Below are positions 1 through 6,045 of a stretch of 6,045 bases of DNA, piece after piece. Made by a program: the position numbers and the translations under genes. How positions within the stretch are numbered: position 1 is the first letter of the stretch; the number at the start of each line of letters is the position of its first letter. The notes under the pieces are model-generated. The model was not told the origin of the DNA, searched no databases, and saw nothing but the letters and a program-made list of their open reading frames with translations. The DNA comes from UBA5500 sp023622465. Its GTDB lineage: Bacteria > Bacillota > UBA994 > UBA5500. Location: contig JAMNZE010000068.1 in the NCBI GenBank assembly GCA_023622465.1, positions 1 through 6,045 of the forward strand, written 5' to 3'.

Positions 1-29
1 TTATGCTAGAGCTAAAGCAATCTCCCCTT

Positions 30-36
30 GGAGGTG
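30..36 (+). promoter_or_regulatory. Ribosome binding site of addB
   Basis: GGAGGTG lies 7 nt before the ATG at 44, a strong Shine-Dalgarno match at good spacing. It supports ATG 44 as the start, as does the protein beginning directly with the family's N-terminal strand and P-loop (MGLRLILGRAGSGKST). The remaining leader (1-29) is too short to show a promoter or the end of an upstream gene. Confidence 0.85.
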
Positions 37-43
37 TACATAT

Positions 44-2485
44 ATGGGCTTACGACTGATTCTTGGCCGCGCGGGTAGCGGCAAGAGTACCCTAATCTAT
101 AAAGAAATCAATGAGCTGGTGGCTGCTGACCCGGGCGGCAAACCGCTGTGGCTCTTGGTGCCGGAGCAGGCCACCTCGCAGGCGGAACGCGATTTGGCCA
201 CCAACGGCCCCGTGCCCGGCATCATGCGGGCCCGCGTAGTCAGCTTCCAGCGTTTGGCCTATCAAATGCTGCACGAAGTGGCCGGGGCCACCCGGGTGCA
301 GGTGGGCGAACTGGGCCGGCATATGATCATTCGGCGTGTGGTGGAGCAACACAAGCAGGAGCTACGCACCTTTTATCGGGCAGCCCAGCAGCCGGGCTTC
401 GTGCTGCACGACCTGGCATTGTTATGCAACCACCTGGCGGAGCAGTATGGGGACACCTATTTGGATACGGGTGACTGCCTGAACCTGTTGGCAGAAAATC
501 TGGCTAAATCGCCCAGTTTAGCCGGCAGCCAAATCTGGCTGGACGGATTTAACGGCTTTACCCCCCAGGAGTATGCGGTTATTGCCCAGATGCTCTTGGC
601 TTGTCCGCAGGTGAGCGTCAGCTTGACCATGCCACCGCAACTTTTGCGCCACCGAGTGCGGGATGACCACGTCTTTTATTCGCCCTGGGAGACGGCCCAT
701 CGGCTGATGCAACTAGCCAGCGACCTGGGGGTCGCTATAGCACCGCCGGTGGTGCCGGCGGAACAAAACCTGCGTTCTCAGACCAATGAGGCCCTACAAT
801 ATTTAGAACGCAACTACTTTAACCCCTTGGCTAGGCCCTATCCGGAGCCGCCGGAGAAAATTAAGGTCGTGGCTGCTGGTAATCGGCGGGCAGAGGTGGA
901 GGCGGCTGCCGCCGAAATACTGAGGCTGTGCCGGGAAGAGAATTACCGCTACCGCGATATTTCTATAACCTTGCGAGACTTCGCCGACTACGACTACTTA
1001 CTCACCACCGTGCTGACCGACTTCGGTATCCCCCACTTCCTGGATCGCAAACGGAAGGTGGACCAGCATCCGGCGCTGGAGCTGGTGCGCTCGGCCCTAG
1101 AAACGGTGCTGGAGAACTTTCTCTATGAACCGGTTTTCCGCTGCCTGAAAACCGATCTCTTCCCCTGCCAGCGGGATGCCATCGACCTGTTGGAAAACTA
1201 TGTGCTGGCCATGGGTATTCGGGGCAGCAGTAGCTGGCTCGACAATAAAGACTGGATACCCCCGCAGGATATGACCGACAGTGAGGCTGGTGAGGCAATT
1301 AACACAGCCCGGCGGATGGTGGCCAACCACCTGGGGCAATTGGCCCAGGCATTGAAGGAGGGAACCACCGCCCGCGACTATACGGTGGCGCTCTATAATT
1401 TCTTAGACGGCTTGCAGGTGGAAAGCCAACTGTTGGCCTGGGCCGAAAAGGCGGCCAATGAGGGTGAACTGGAAGCCGCCAGTCTCCATACCCAAGTATG
1501 GTCAGCCCTGGTGGGGTTACTGGACGAGCTGGTGGCCGGCTTAGGACAGGAAGAGCTGCCGCTGGCCGAATACGCCCGCATTGTGGACAGTGGCTTGGAA
1601 GCCATTGAGTTGGGCCTGATTCCACCGGAGCTGGACCAGGTGATCATCACCAGCCTGGGACGCTCCCGCAACCCGGAGGTCAAGGCGGCTCTGGTGCTGG
1701 GGGTAAGCGAGGGCGTACTCCCGGCCCGAACGGTGGAAGACGGCTTATTGACTGAACATGAACGGCAGCAACTGGCCAGCTGCAACCTGGAACTGGGGCT
1801 CTCCGGCGAGCGCCGCCTATTCAACGAGCAATTCCTCATCTACACGGCCCTGACCCGCCCCAGCGAACGCCTGTGGCTCAGTTATCCTCTGGCCGATGAA
1901 GGGGGTGCCAGCCTACTGCCGTCGCCGGTCATCAAACGGGTGCGACGCCTCTTCCCCCAACTGGAAGTTGAGGAACACCCGCTGACCCCCGACAATTTAG
2001 AAGGAGAGGCGGTGCTACCCTACTTGGCCCATCCCAGCCAGGCCCTAGATCATTTGGCCGTGCGCCTGCGGGAAGCCATTTTAGGTCGGCCGCCGGCGCC
2101 TATTTGGTGGGATACCTATTCTTACTTGATGTTGAGCTCCCGTTGGCGACCGGCCCTGCTGCAGGTAATAGCCAGTTTAAAACGGCAGAATGTGGAGGAG
2201 CCGCTAACACCGGCCCTAGTGCGACGCTTATACGGCAAGACTCTCCGGGCCAGTATCAGTCGCATCGAGAGCTACCATGCCTGCCCCTTCGCCTTCTTTT
2301 CTGCCTACGGTTTGCGACTGAAAGAACGGCCTATTTACCAATTGGCGGCCCTGGATATGGGTAACTTCTTCCACGACGCTATGGACCGCTTCGTACTGGA
2401 GTTGGAGAAACAGGGGCTAGACTGGGGAGAGCTGAGCGAATACAAAACCATATTCTCGACAGTTCCTCCCGCTATCGTCATATAG
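44..2485 (+). CDS. addB: AddB, ATP-dependent helicase/nuclease subunit B, N-terminal and middle part (frame broken near 2440)
   Basis: AddB pairs with AddA in the cytoplasm to unwind and resect double-strand DNA ends until a Chi-type site, giving RecA a 3' tail. In the family its N-terminal part is a helicase-like fold that helps recognise Chi, and its C-terminal part is a RecB-like nuclease. Seen here: P-loop GRAGSGKST (residues 8-16), LLVPEQAT, the GFTPQEY segment, NRRAEVEA, GIPHFLDRKR, LENYVLAMGIRG, GVLPAR, LTRPSERLWLSYPLAD, and SRIESYHACPF with Cys747, the first iron–sulfur ligand. Two oddities stand out. After residue 119 (QPGF) the protein passes straight to LHDLALL, whereas B. subtilis AddB, as I recall it, has about 40 more residues there. 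After GLDWGELSE (codon ending at 2440) the last 14 residues are out-of-frame sequence; the true continuation is in the frame starting at 2443. Family identity is very secure; that this is a functional protein as read is not. Confidence 0.95.
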   Translation: MGLRLILGRAGSGKSTLIYKEINELVAADPGGKPLWLLVPEQATSQAERDLATNGPVPGIMRARVVSFQRLAYQMLHEVAGATRVQVGELGRHMIIRRVVEQHKQELRTFYRAAQQPGFVLHDLALLCNHLAEQYGDTYLDTGDCLNLLAENLAKSPSLAGSQIWLDGFNGFTPQEYAVIAQMLLACPQVSVSLTMPPQLLRHRVRDDHVFYSPWETAHRLMQLASDLGVAIAPPVVPAEQNLRSQTNEALQYLERNYFNPLARPYPEPPEKIKVVAAGNRRAEVEAAAAEILRLCREENYRYRDISITLRDFADYDYLLTTVLTDFGIPHFLDRKRKVDQHPALELVRSALETVLENFLYEPVFRCLKTDLFPCQRDAIDLLENYVLAMGIRGSSSWLDNKDWIPPQDMTDSEAGEAINTARRMVANHLGQLAQALKEGTTARDYTVALYNFLDGLQVESQLLAWAEKAANEGELEAASLHTQVWSALVGLLDELVAGLGQEELPLAEYARIVDSGLEAIELGLIPPELDQVIITSLGRSRNPEVKAALVLGVSEGVLPARTVEDGLLTEHERQQLASCNLELGLSGERRLFNEQFLIYTALTRPSERLWLSYPLADEGGASLLPSPVIKRVRRLFPQLEVEEHPLTPDNLEGEAVLPYLAHPSQALDHLAVRLREAILGRPPAPIWWDTYSYLMLSSRWRPALLQVIASLKRQNVEEPLTPALVRRLYGKTLRASISRIESYHACPFAFFSAYGLRLKERPIYQLAALDMGNFFHDAMDRFVLELEKQGLDWGELSEYKTIFSTVPPAIVI
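398..403 (+). other. Apparent in-frame deletion junction in addB
   Basis: The TTC (Phe119) of QPGF is followed by GTG-CTG-CAC, giving FVLHDLALL. In AddB as I recall it from B. subtilis, QPGF-like and LHDL segments are separated by about 40 residues (a helical stretch including a conserved LTEFKRY-type motif). The frame is unchanged. Position and length rest on recalled homologs, so lineage variation cannot be excluded. Confidence 0.6.
2438..2443 (+). other. Frameshift junction in addB
   Basis: The codon GAA (2438-2440) ends GLDWGELSE in the first frame; CAA at 2443 begins QNHILDSSSRY in the second. Two bases (TA, probably the end of a Leu codon) are left between, so 3n+1 bases are missing. 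Recalled B. subtilis AddB has about 17 residues between these motifs, giving about 52 nt. Confidence 0.8.
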
Positions 2486-3372
2486 CGAGGAAATTAACCC
2501 GCACCGTGGAAAGATCGGCCCGCGTGTTGGGACGTCATGCCCGTCGGGGTAAATTCCGCCCCATGGGTGTGGAGCTGGTCTTCGGCCCGGGAGGGCAGAT
2601 TCCGGGGCTTAGCTTCACCCTGGCCGATGGCACCCGCATGGAGCTGGCCGGCCGCATTGATCGGTTGGATGTGGCCACCGACGAAGATGGGCAAACCTAT
2701 CTGCGGGTGATTGACGATCGGTTGGATGTGGCCACCGACGAAGATGGGCAAACCTATCTGCGGGTGATTGACTCCAAGTTGACCCCCTTGGAGGTCTATT
2801 ACGGGCTCAAGCTGCAGCTGCTTACCTATTTGCATGTGGCAGAAAAATGGGCGGCCCAGCAGCTAGCGGATAAGGTTAAGGGCGTCGGCGCCTTCTACTT
2901 CCGTATTTATGACCCCTTACAGAAGACCGACCAGCCGTTGGCCGCCGGTGACGCAGAAAAACTAGGATTAGAATCCTACCGCATGGAAGGCTTCCTGGTA
3001 AATGACCCGACGGCGGTTGAACTTATGGACGAGGGGCTCAAAGGTAGATCACAACTGATACCGGTTATCATCAATAAGGATGGCAGCCTGCGCAAGAGTG
3101 ACAGTATCTGGAACGAGGAAGAGCTGGTGCAACTACGGCAACACCTGGAACGCCAGTTTATTGCCGCCGGCAATGAAATTATGCAGGGCAACATCGCCAT
3201 TGCCCCCTATCGTCTAGCTAAAGAAACCGCCTGCCGCTTCTGCACCTACAGGGCAATCTGCCAGTTTGATGCCCTGTTGCCGGAGAATAGCTACCGGTGG
3301 CTACCCAAGTTACCGCGGGAAGAGATCATGGCCCGCTTAGAGCAGGCTAAGGGAGGGGAAGAGCATGAGTAA
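2443..3372 (+). CDS. addB: AddB C-terminal part: nuclease domain and iron–sulfur cysteines (second half of the split addB)
   Basis: This is the continuation of addB in a different frame. From 2443 it reads QNHILDSSSRYRH and then the family segment LGRHARRGKFRPMGVEL. A GTG at 2506 could be called as a start, but homology continues upstream of it and no well-spaced ribosome binding site precedes it, so I treat this as a gene fragment. Seen: GRID (Asp at 2659), VID (Asp at 2713 and again at 2770), QLLTY (Gln 2815, Tyr 2827; the QxxxY nuclease motif), and CX2CX5C (Cys at 3232, 3241, 3259), which with Cys747 of the first part would hold the 4Fe-4S cluster. The nuclease core is damaged: 19 residues between the two Asp residues are duplicated, and the usual DYKSG is replaced by DSKLTPLEVYYG. 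The two halves total about 1,120 codons, near but below the usual ~1,150-1,170. The stop overlaps addA by 8 nt. Confidence 0.93.
   Translation, partial: QNHILDSSSRYRHIARKLTRTVERSARVLGRHARRGKFRPMGVELVFGPGGQIPGLSFTLADGTRMELAGRIDRLDVATDEDGQTYLRVIDDRLDVATDEDGQTYLRVIDSKLTPLEVYYGLKLQLLTYLHVAEKWAAQQLADKVKGVGAFYFRIYDPLQKTDQPLAAGDAEKLGLESYRMEGFLVNDPTAVELMDEGLKGRSQLIPVIINKDGSLRKSDSIWNEEELVQLRQHLERQFIAAGNEIMQGNIAIAPYRLAKETACRFCTYRAICQFDALLPENSYRWLPKLPREEIMARLEQAKGGEEHE
2659..2772 (+). repeat. Perfect 57-bp tandem duplication, two copies, inside the AddB nuclease domain
   Basis: Copies at 2659-2715 and 2716-2772 are identical over 57 bp; the bases just outside (2658 versus 2715, 2716 versus 2773) differ, so the borders are exact. 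The unit is 19 codons, begins GATCGGTTGGATG and ends GGGTGATTGAC, and encodes a segment starting DRLDVATDEDG and ending TYLRVID, so the frame is kept. AddB proteins normally have this segment once, directly before DYKS. Zero divergence between the copies means the event is very recent or is an assembly artefact. Confidence 0.97.
3351..3356 (+). promoter_or_regulatory. Ribosome binding site of addA, inside the end of addB
   Basis: GGGAGG lies 8 nt before the addA ATG at 3365, within the last codons of addB. With addA starting before the addB stop (3370-3372), this is the usual arrangement for translational coupling and stoichiometric synthesis of the two subunits. Because the broken N-terminal addB frame stops at 2485, ribosomes on that frame would not reach this coupling point. 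Confidence 0.85.
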
Positions 3373-5818
3373 CAAATGGACACCACAGCAGTGGCAAGCG
3401 ATTACCACGCGCGGCACCAACCTGCTGGTGGCCGCCGGCGCCGGCGCCGGCAAAACCGCCGTGCTGGTGGAGCGCATAATTCGCCGCATCACCGACCCGC
3501 GGGCCCCGATCAATGTGGATCAGCTGCTGGTGGTCACCTTCACCAATGCGGCAGCAGCCGAAATGCGGGAACGCATCGGCGGGGCTCTAACAGAAGCGGT
3601 GGCCAACAACCCGGAGGACGAACGCTTAGCCCGCCAGCTGGCTTTGCTGGGGCGTGCTTCCATCGCCACCCTCCATTCTTTCTGCCTGGACCTACTGCGC
3701 CAGTATTTCTATCGGGTGGGGTTGGACCCGGCCTTTCGGGTAGCCGACGCAACCGAAGCGGAGCTGCTGCGCATCGACGTGTTAGAGCAACTGCTGGAAG
3801 AGAAATACCAGACAGAGGATGAAACCTTCTTACACTTAGTGGATGCCTATGGCGGCTCCCATGACGATGGCCGCTTGCAGGAGATCATCCTCCAACTGGA
3901 TAAACTGGCTAGCAGCCAACCGGACCCGGAGGTTTGGTTAGAACAACTACCCCAGATTTTGCAAGACAAGGAAGTCTTCCAGGACTGGCTGGGTCAACTG
4001 GGTCGCCTGGTCAAAGAGGAACTATTGGCGGCTCGCAACGCTCTGCGCTCGGCTCTGGCCATAGCCAGCCAGCCCGATGGCCCGGAACAATATATAGACT
4101 GCCTGCAGCAGGAGCTGTTGCAGGTGGAATACGTGCTGGATAGCGTGCCCGACTACGCCTGGGATGAACTGCGTCAGCAGGTACGAACGATTGCCTTTGC
4201 CCGCCTTCCTAGTAAGAGAGGGGGCGACAAGGTATTAAGGGAGCAGGCCAAGCAAGCACGGGAGGAAGCAAAAAAATGCCTGCAGAAGCTGGAGGGAATA
4301 TTGCTAGCCCAAAGCGAGGCCGAACTAGTAGACGGGTTAGCCGCTGTCGTTCCGGCCATGGAATTATTATGTCAATTGGTCTGCCATTTCCGCCACCGCT
4401 TTGCCCAGGCTAAGCAGCAAAAGGGGCTGGTCGACTTTAACGACTTGGAACATTTAGCCCTACGCATCCTGCGGGAGGGCGGCGCGGTAGAAGTACGGCA
4501 ACGTTATGCAGAAATACTGGTGGATGAGTATCAGGATATTAACGGGGTACAGGAAGCCATATTACAACTGGTGGCCGACCCGGAAGGAAAGAGCAATCAG
4601 CTCTTTATGGTAGGCGATGTGAAGCAGAGTATTTACCGCTTTCGCCTGGCCGACCCCACCCTGTTTCTCCATAAGTATAAGACCTATGGGGAGCAACCCC
4701 AGCTGGGCCGACGGATCGATTTAGCCCACAACTTCCGTAGCCGCCCCAGCGTTTTGGCGGCGGTTAACTTCCTCTTTCGTCAGCTGATGACCGAGACGGT
4801 GGGAGAGTTGGCCTACGACACCAGTGCGGAACTGGTAGCGGGGGCCAATTATCCGGAAGCCGAGGGGACTCTCACCCCCCAGGTGGAGGTTATGCTGCTG
4901 GAACGGTCGACGGGCGCTGCTAGCACCGATGACGAGGAAGACCCGCTGGCTGAGTTGGATGCCACCAGCCGCGAGGCCCGCTGTGTGGCCCAGGCCATAC
5001 GCCGCTTGGTGGAGGAAGAACGCCCTCGGGTTTGGGATAAACAGCTGCAAGCTTACCGACCGCTGGCCTATAGGGATATCGTCATTCTGCTGCGGGTTAC
5101 CCAGGGACGAGCCAACACCTATTTGGAGCAATTGCGCCAGCTGGAGGTGCCGGCCTATGCGGAATTGGGCAGCGGCTATTTTCAGGCCACCGAAGTGCAG
5201 ACCATGCTCAGTTTGCTGCAGATTATAGATAACCCGCGGCAGGATATACCGTTGGCTGCCGTGTTGCGCTCGCCGCTTGTGGGGCTCAGTGGTGCCGAAC
5301 TGGCTCAGATTCGCTTGGCCCGGCCCCAGGAGAGTTTCTATGCGGCCGTACTGGAGGCCAGTAGCCAGAGGGACCGCTTAGGAGAAAAGTTGCGCCAGTT
5401 CTTAGCCGATCTGGACCGATGGCGTGAAGAAGCTCGCCGCAATAACCTGTCGGAGTTGATCTGGCAGATTTACCGGGATACGGGCTACTTCAGGCAAGTG
5501 GGAGCCATGCCGGGGGGAGCCCAACGGCAGGCCAACCTGCGGGCGTTGCATGACCGGGCCCGTCAGTATGAGCAGACCTCTTTCCGTGGGCTATTCCGCT
5601 TTCTGCGTTTCATTGAACGCCTACAAGCGGAAGAAGGCGACTTAGGTACTGCACCGGCCCTGGGAGAGAATGACGACGTGGTACGCATCATGAGCGTGCA
5701 TAAGAGTAAAGGGTTGGAATTTCCCGTTGTCTTTGTGGGGGGAATGGGTAACCAGTTTAAGATTTGCAACGGGACTTGCTGGTCCATAAGGAATTGGGAC
5801 TGGGACCCATGGCGGTAG
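3365..5818 (+). CDS. addA: AddA, ATP-dependent helicase/nuclease subunit A, helicase part (frame broken near 5760)
   Basis: AddA is the motor of AddAB: a UvrD/Rep-type superfamily 1A helicase moving 3'-5', followed in the family by a RecB-like nuclease domain. Seen in order: Q-motif region WTPQQWQAI (5-13); Walker A AGAGAGKT (24-31); motif Ia LVVTFTNAAAAEM; TLHSFC; LVDFNDLEHLAL; Walker B DEYQD (387-391); motif III GDVKQSIYRFR (417-427); motif IV region HNFRSRPSVL; DIVILLR; LIWQIYRDTGY; RGLFRFLRFIERL; motif V HKSKGLEFP (779-787). ATG 3365 is chosen from the GGGAGG site and because the family N-terminus starts there. After GNQF (codon ending 5758) the frame is lost and 19 unrelated residues (KICNGTCWS...) precede a TAG at 5816. 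The family continues in the frame starting at 5761. The protein as read would lack motif VI and the whole nuclease domain. Family assignment is very secure. Confidence 0.95.
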   Translation: MSNKWTPQQWQAITTRGTNLLVAAGAGAGKTAVLVERIIRRITDPRAPINVDQLLVVTFTNAAAAEMRERIGGALTEAVANNPEDERLARQLALLGRASIATLHSFCLDLLRQYFYRVGLDPAFRVADATEAELLRIDVLEQLLEEKYQTEDETFLHLVDAYGGSHDDGRLQEIILQLDKLASSQPDPEVWLEQLPQILQDKEVFQDWLGQLGRLVKEELLAARNALRSALAIASQPDGPEQYIDCLQQELLQVEYVLDSVPDYAWDELRQQVRTIAFARLPSKRGGDKVLREQAKQAREEAKKCLQKLEGILLAQSEAELVDGLAAVVPAMELLCQLVCHFRHRFAQAKQQKGLVDFNDLEHLALRILREGGAVEVRQRYAEILVDEYQDINGVQEAILQLVADPEGKSNQLFMVGDVKQSIYRFRLADPTLFLHKYKTYGEQPQLGRRIDLAHNFRSRPSVLAAVNFLFRQLMTETVGELAYDTSAELVAGANYPEAEGTLTPQVEVMLLERSTGAASTDDEEDPLAELDATSREARCVAQAIRRLVEEERPRVWDKQLQAYRPLAYRDIVILLRVTQGRANTYLEQLRQLEVPAYAELGSGYFQATEVQTMLSLLQIIDNPRQDIPLAAVLRSPLVGLSGAELAQIRLARPQESFYAAVLEASSQRDRLGEKLRQFLADLDRWREEARRNNLSELIWQIYRDTGYFRQVGAMPGGAQRQANLRALHDRARQYEQTSFRGLFRFLRFIERLQAEEGDLGTAPALGENDDVVRIMSVHKSKGLEFPVVFVGGMGNQFKICNGTCWSIRNWDWDPWR
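3434..3451 (+). repeat. Three perfect GCCGGC hexamers encoding the AddA Walker A loop
   Basis: Three identical in-frame GCCGGC units encode AGAGAG (residues 24-29), immediately before the Walker A Lys30-Thr31. Many relatives have Ser where residue 28 is Ala (GSGKT). Ala still fits the [AG]x4GK[ST] pattern. The repeat keeps frame if a unit is gained or lost, but the loop length would change. Confidence 0.8.
5756..5763 (+). other. Frameshift junction in addA
   Basis: TTT (5756-5758) ends GNQF in the first frame; GAT at 5761 begins DLQRDLL in the second. The leftover AA fits the first two bases of the usual Asn codon (QFN). A loss of 7 nt (one base plus two codons) would restore the family spacing QFNxxDL. 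Confidence 0.8.
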
Positions 5819-6045
5819 ATCTAGAGAACAGGGTTAAGTACCCCACCTTACCCCGCCTATTGATTGAGCAACGGCTACTTTTAGAGTCTCTGTCGGAGGA
5901 GTTGCGGGTGCTGTATGTGGCCCTTACTCGTGCTCGCGAAAAGCTCTACCTGGTGGGGTCGATGCGTAATCGGGACCGCACTATAGAGAAATGGCTGGAA
6001 ACGGCGGCCTTGCCCCGTAATTCCCAGGGAGCATTGCCCGACCAT
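5761..6045 (+). CDS. addA: AddA continuation: helicase motif VI region (second frame, runs off the window)
   Basis: The frame starting at 5761 reads DLQRDLLVHKELGLGP, then RVKYPTLP, then motif VI LRVLYVALTRAREKLYLVG (5902-5958; the arginine at 5929 is the expected ATP-contacting arginine finger), and stays open to the last base. It is the direct continuation of AddA: the family has about three residues (QFN plus two) between QF and DL, and here only two leftover bases (5759-5760) remain, so a loss of 3n+1 bases, probably 7, explains the shift. The C-terminal nuclease domain (roughly 350 further residues in the family) lies beyond the right edge and cannot be judged. There is no reason to see this as a separate gene: no start with a ribosome binding site precedes it. 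Confidence 0.9.

Noticed and set aside
1..20. Possible -10-like TATGCT in the leader
   Set aside because: No -35 partner is visible within the window and there is too little upstream sequence to support a promoter.
22..33. Small hairpin CTCC-CCTT-GGAG that could mask the addB ribosome binding site
   Set aside because: The stem is only four pairs with a four-base loop and no extension; too weak to call regulation.
1393..1839. Long antisense open frame (148 codons) opposite addB
   Set aside because: Its translation is rich in Ser, Pro, Arg and Ala with no recognisable motif, as expected from the complement of a GC-rich gene; the + strand there encodes conserved AddB.
2435..2450. Programmed frameshift in addB at the AAAA run (2444-2447)
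   Set aside because: No slippery heptamer is in register, and about 17 family residues are absent at the junction, which frameshifting cannot explain.
2506..2508. GTG 2506 as the true start of a separate nuclease gene
   Set aside because: AddB homology continues upstream to 2443 in the same frame, and the only purine-rich stretch (GCGAGG at 2485-2490) is about 15 nt away, too far for a normal ribosome binding site.
3376..3822. 148-codon + strand open frame inside addA
   Set aside because: It is an out-of-frame reading of the addA helicase core, has low-complexity Gly/Arg/His-rich translation and no ribosome binding site.
5753..5764. Programmed ribosomal frameshifting in addA at CAG TTT AAG
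   Set aside because: The bases do not form an X XXY YYZ slippery heptamer in the zero frame, slipping at TTT would meet TAA at once, and family spacing indicates missing codons as well as a shift.

Overview
The window holds one locus and almost no non-coding DNA: the addB–addA pair for the AddAB (RexBA-type) helicase–nuclease, both on the + strand. AddAB does the RecBCD job of processing double-strand DNA ends for RecA-dependent repair. The addB-then-addA order, the 8-nt gene overlap, strong GGAGG ribosome binding sites, GC-rich codon use and AddB's four-cysteine iron–sulfur pattern all suggest a Bacillota genome, probably Clostridia-like (inference; no taxonomic marker is present).

Layout: 1-43 is a short leader with the addB ribosome binding site. 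44-3372 is addB, split between two reading frames with the switch near 2440. 3365-6045 is addA, which overlaps the end of addB, changes frame near 5758-5761 and runs off the right edge before its C-terminal nuclease domain. No RNA gene, mobile element, CRISPR array or unrelated gene was seen.

The striking point is the number of length lesions in genes that otherwise read as well-conserved protein. Against family sequences recalled from memory (mainly B. subtilis AddA/AddB), I see: (a) an apparent in-frame loss of about 40 codons near 400; (b) a loss of about 50 nt near 2440 that breaks the addB frame; (c) a perfect 57-bp tandem duplication at 2659-2772 that runs exactly from one catalytic Asp codon to the other in the AddB nuclease core; (d) loss of about 5 codons, including the DYKS lysine segment, flush with the end of that duplication; (e) a loss of about 7 nt near 5760 that breaks the addA frame. 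No in-frame stop caused by a point mutation was seen in either gene. Either both subunits were inactivated very recently, or this stretch carries assembly/consensus errors. The pattern of clean indels plus a duplication with a flush deletion makes error at least as likely as biology. I found no convincing undescribed system here.
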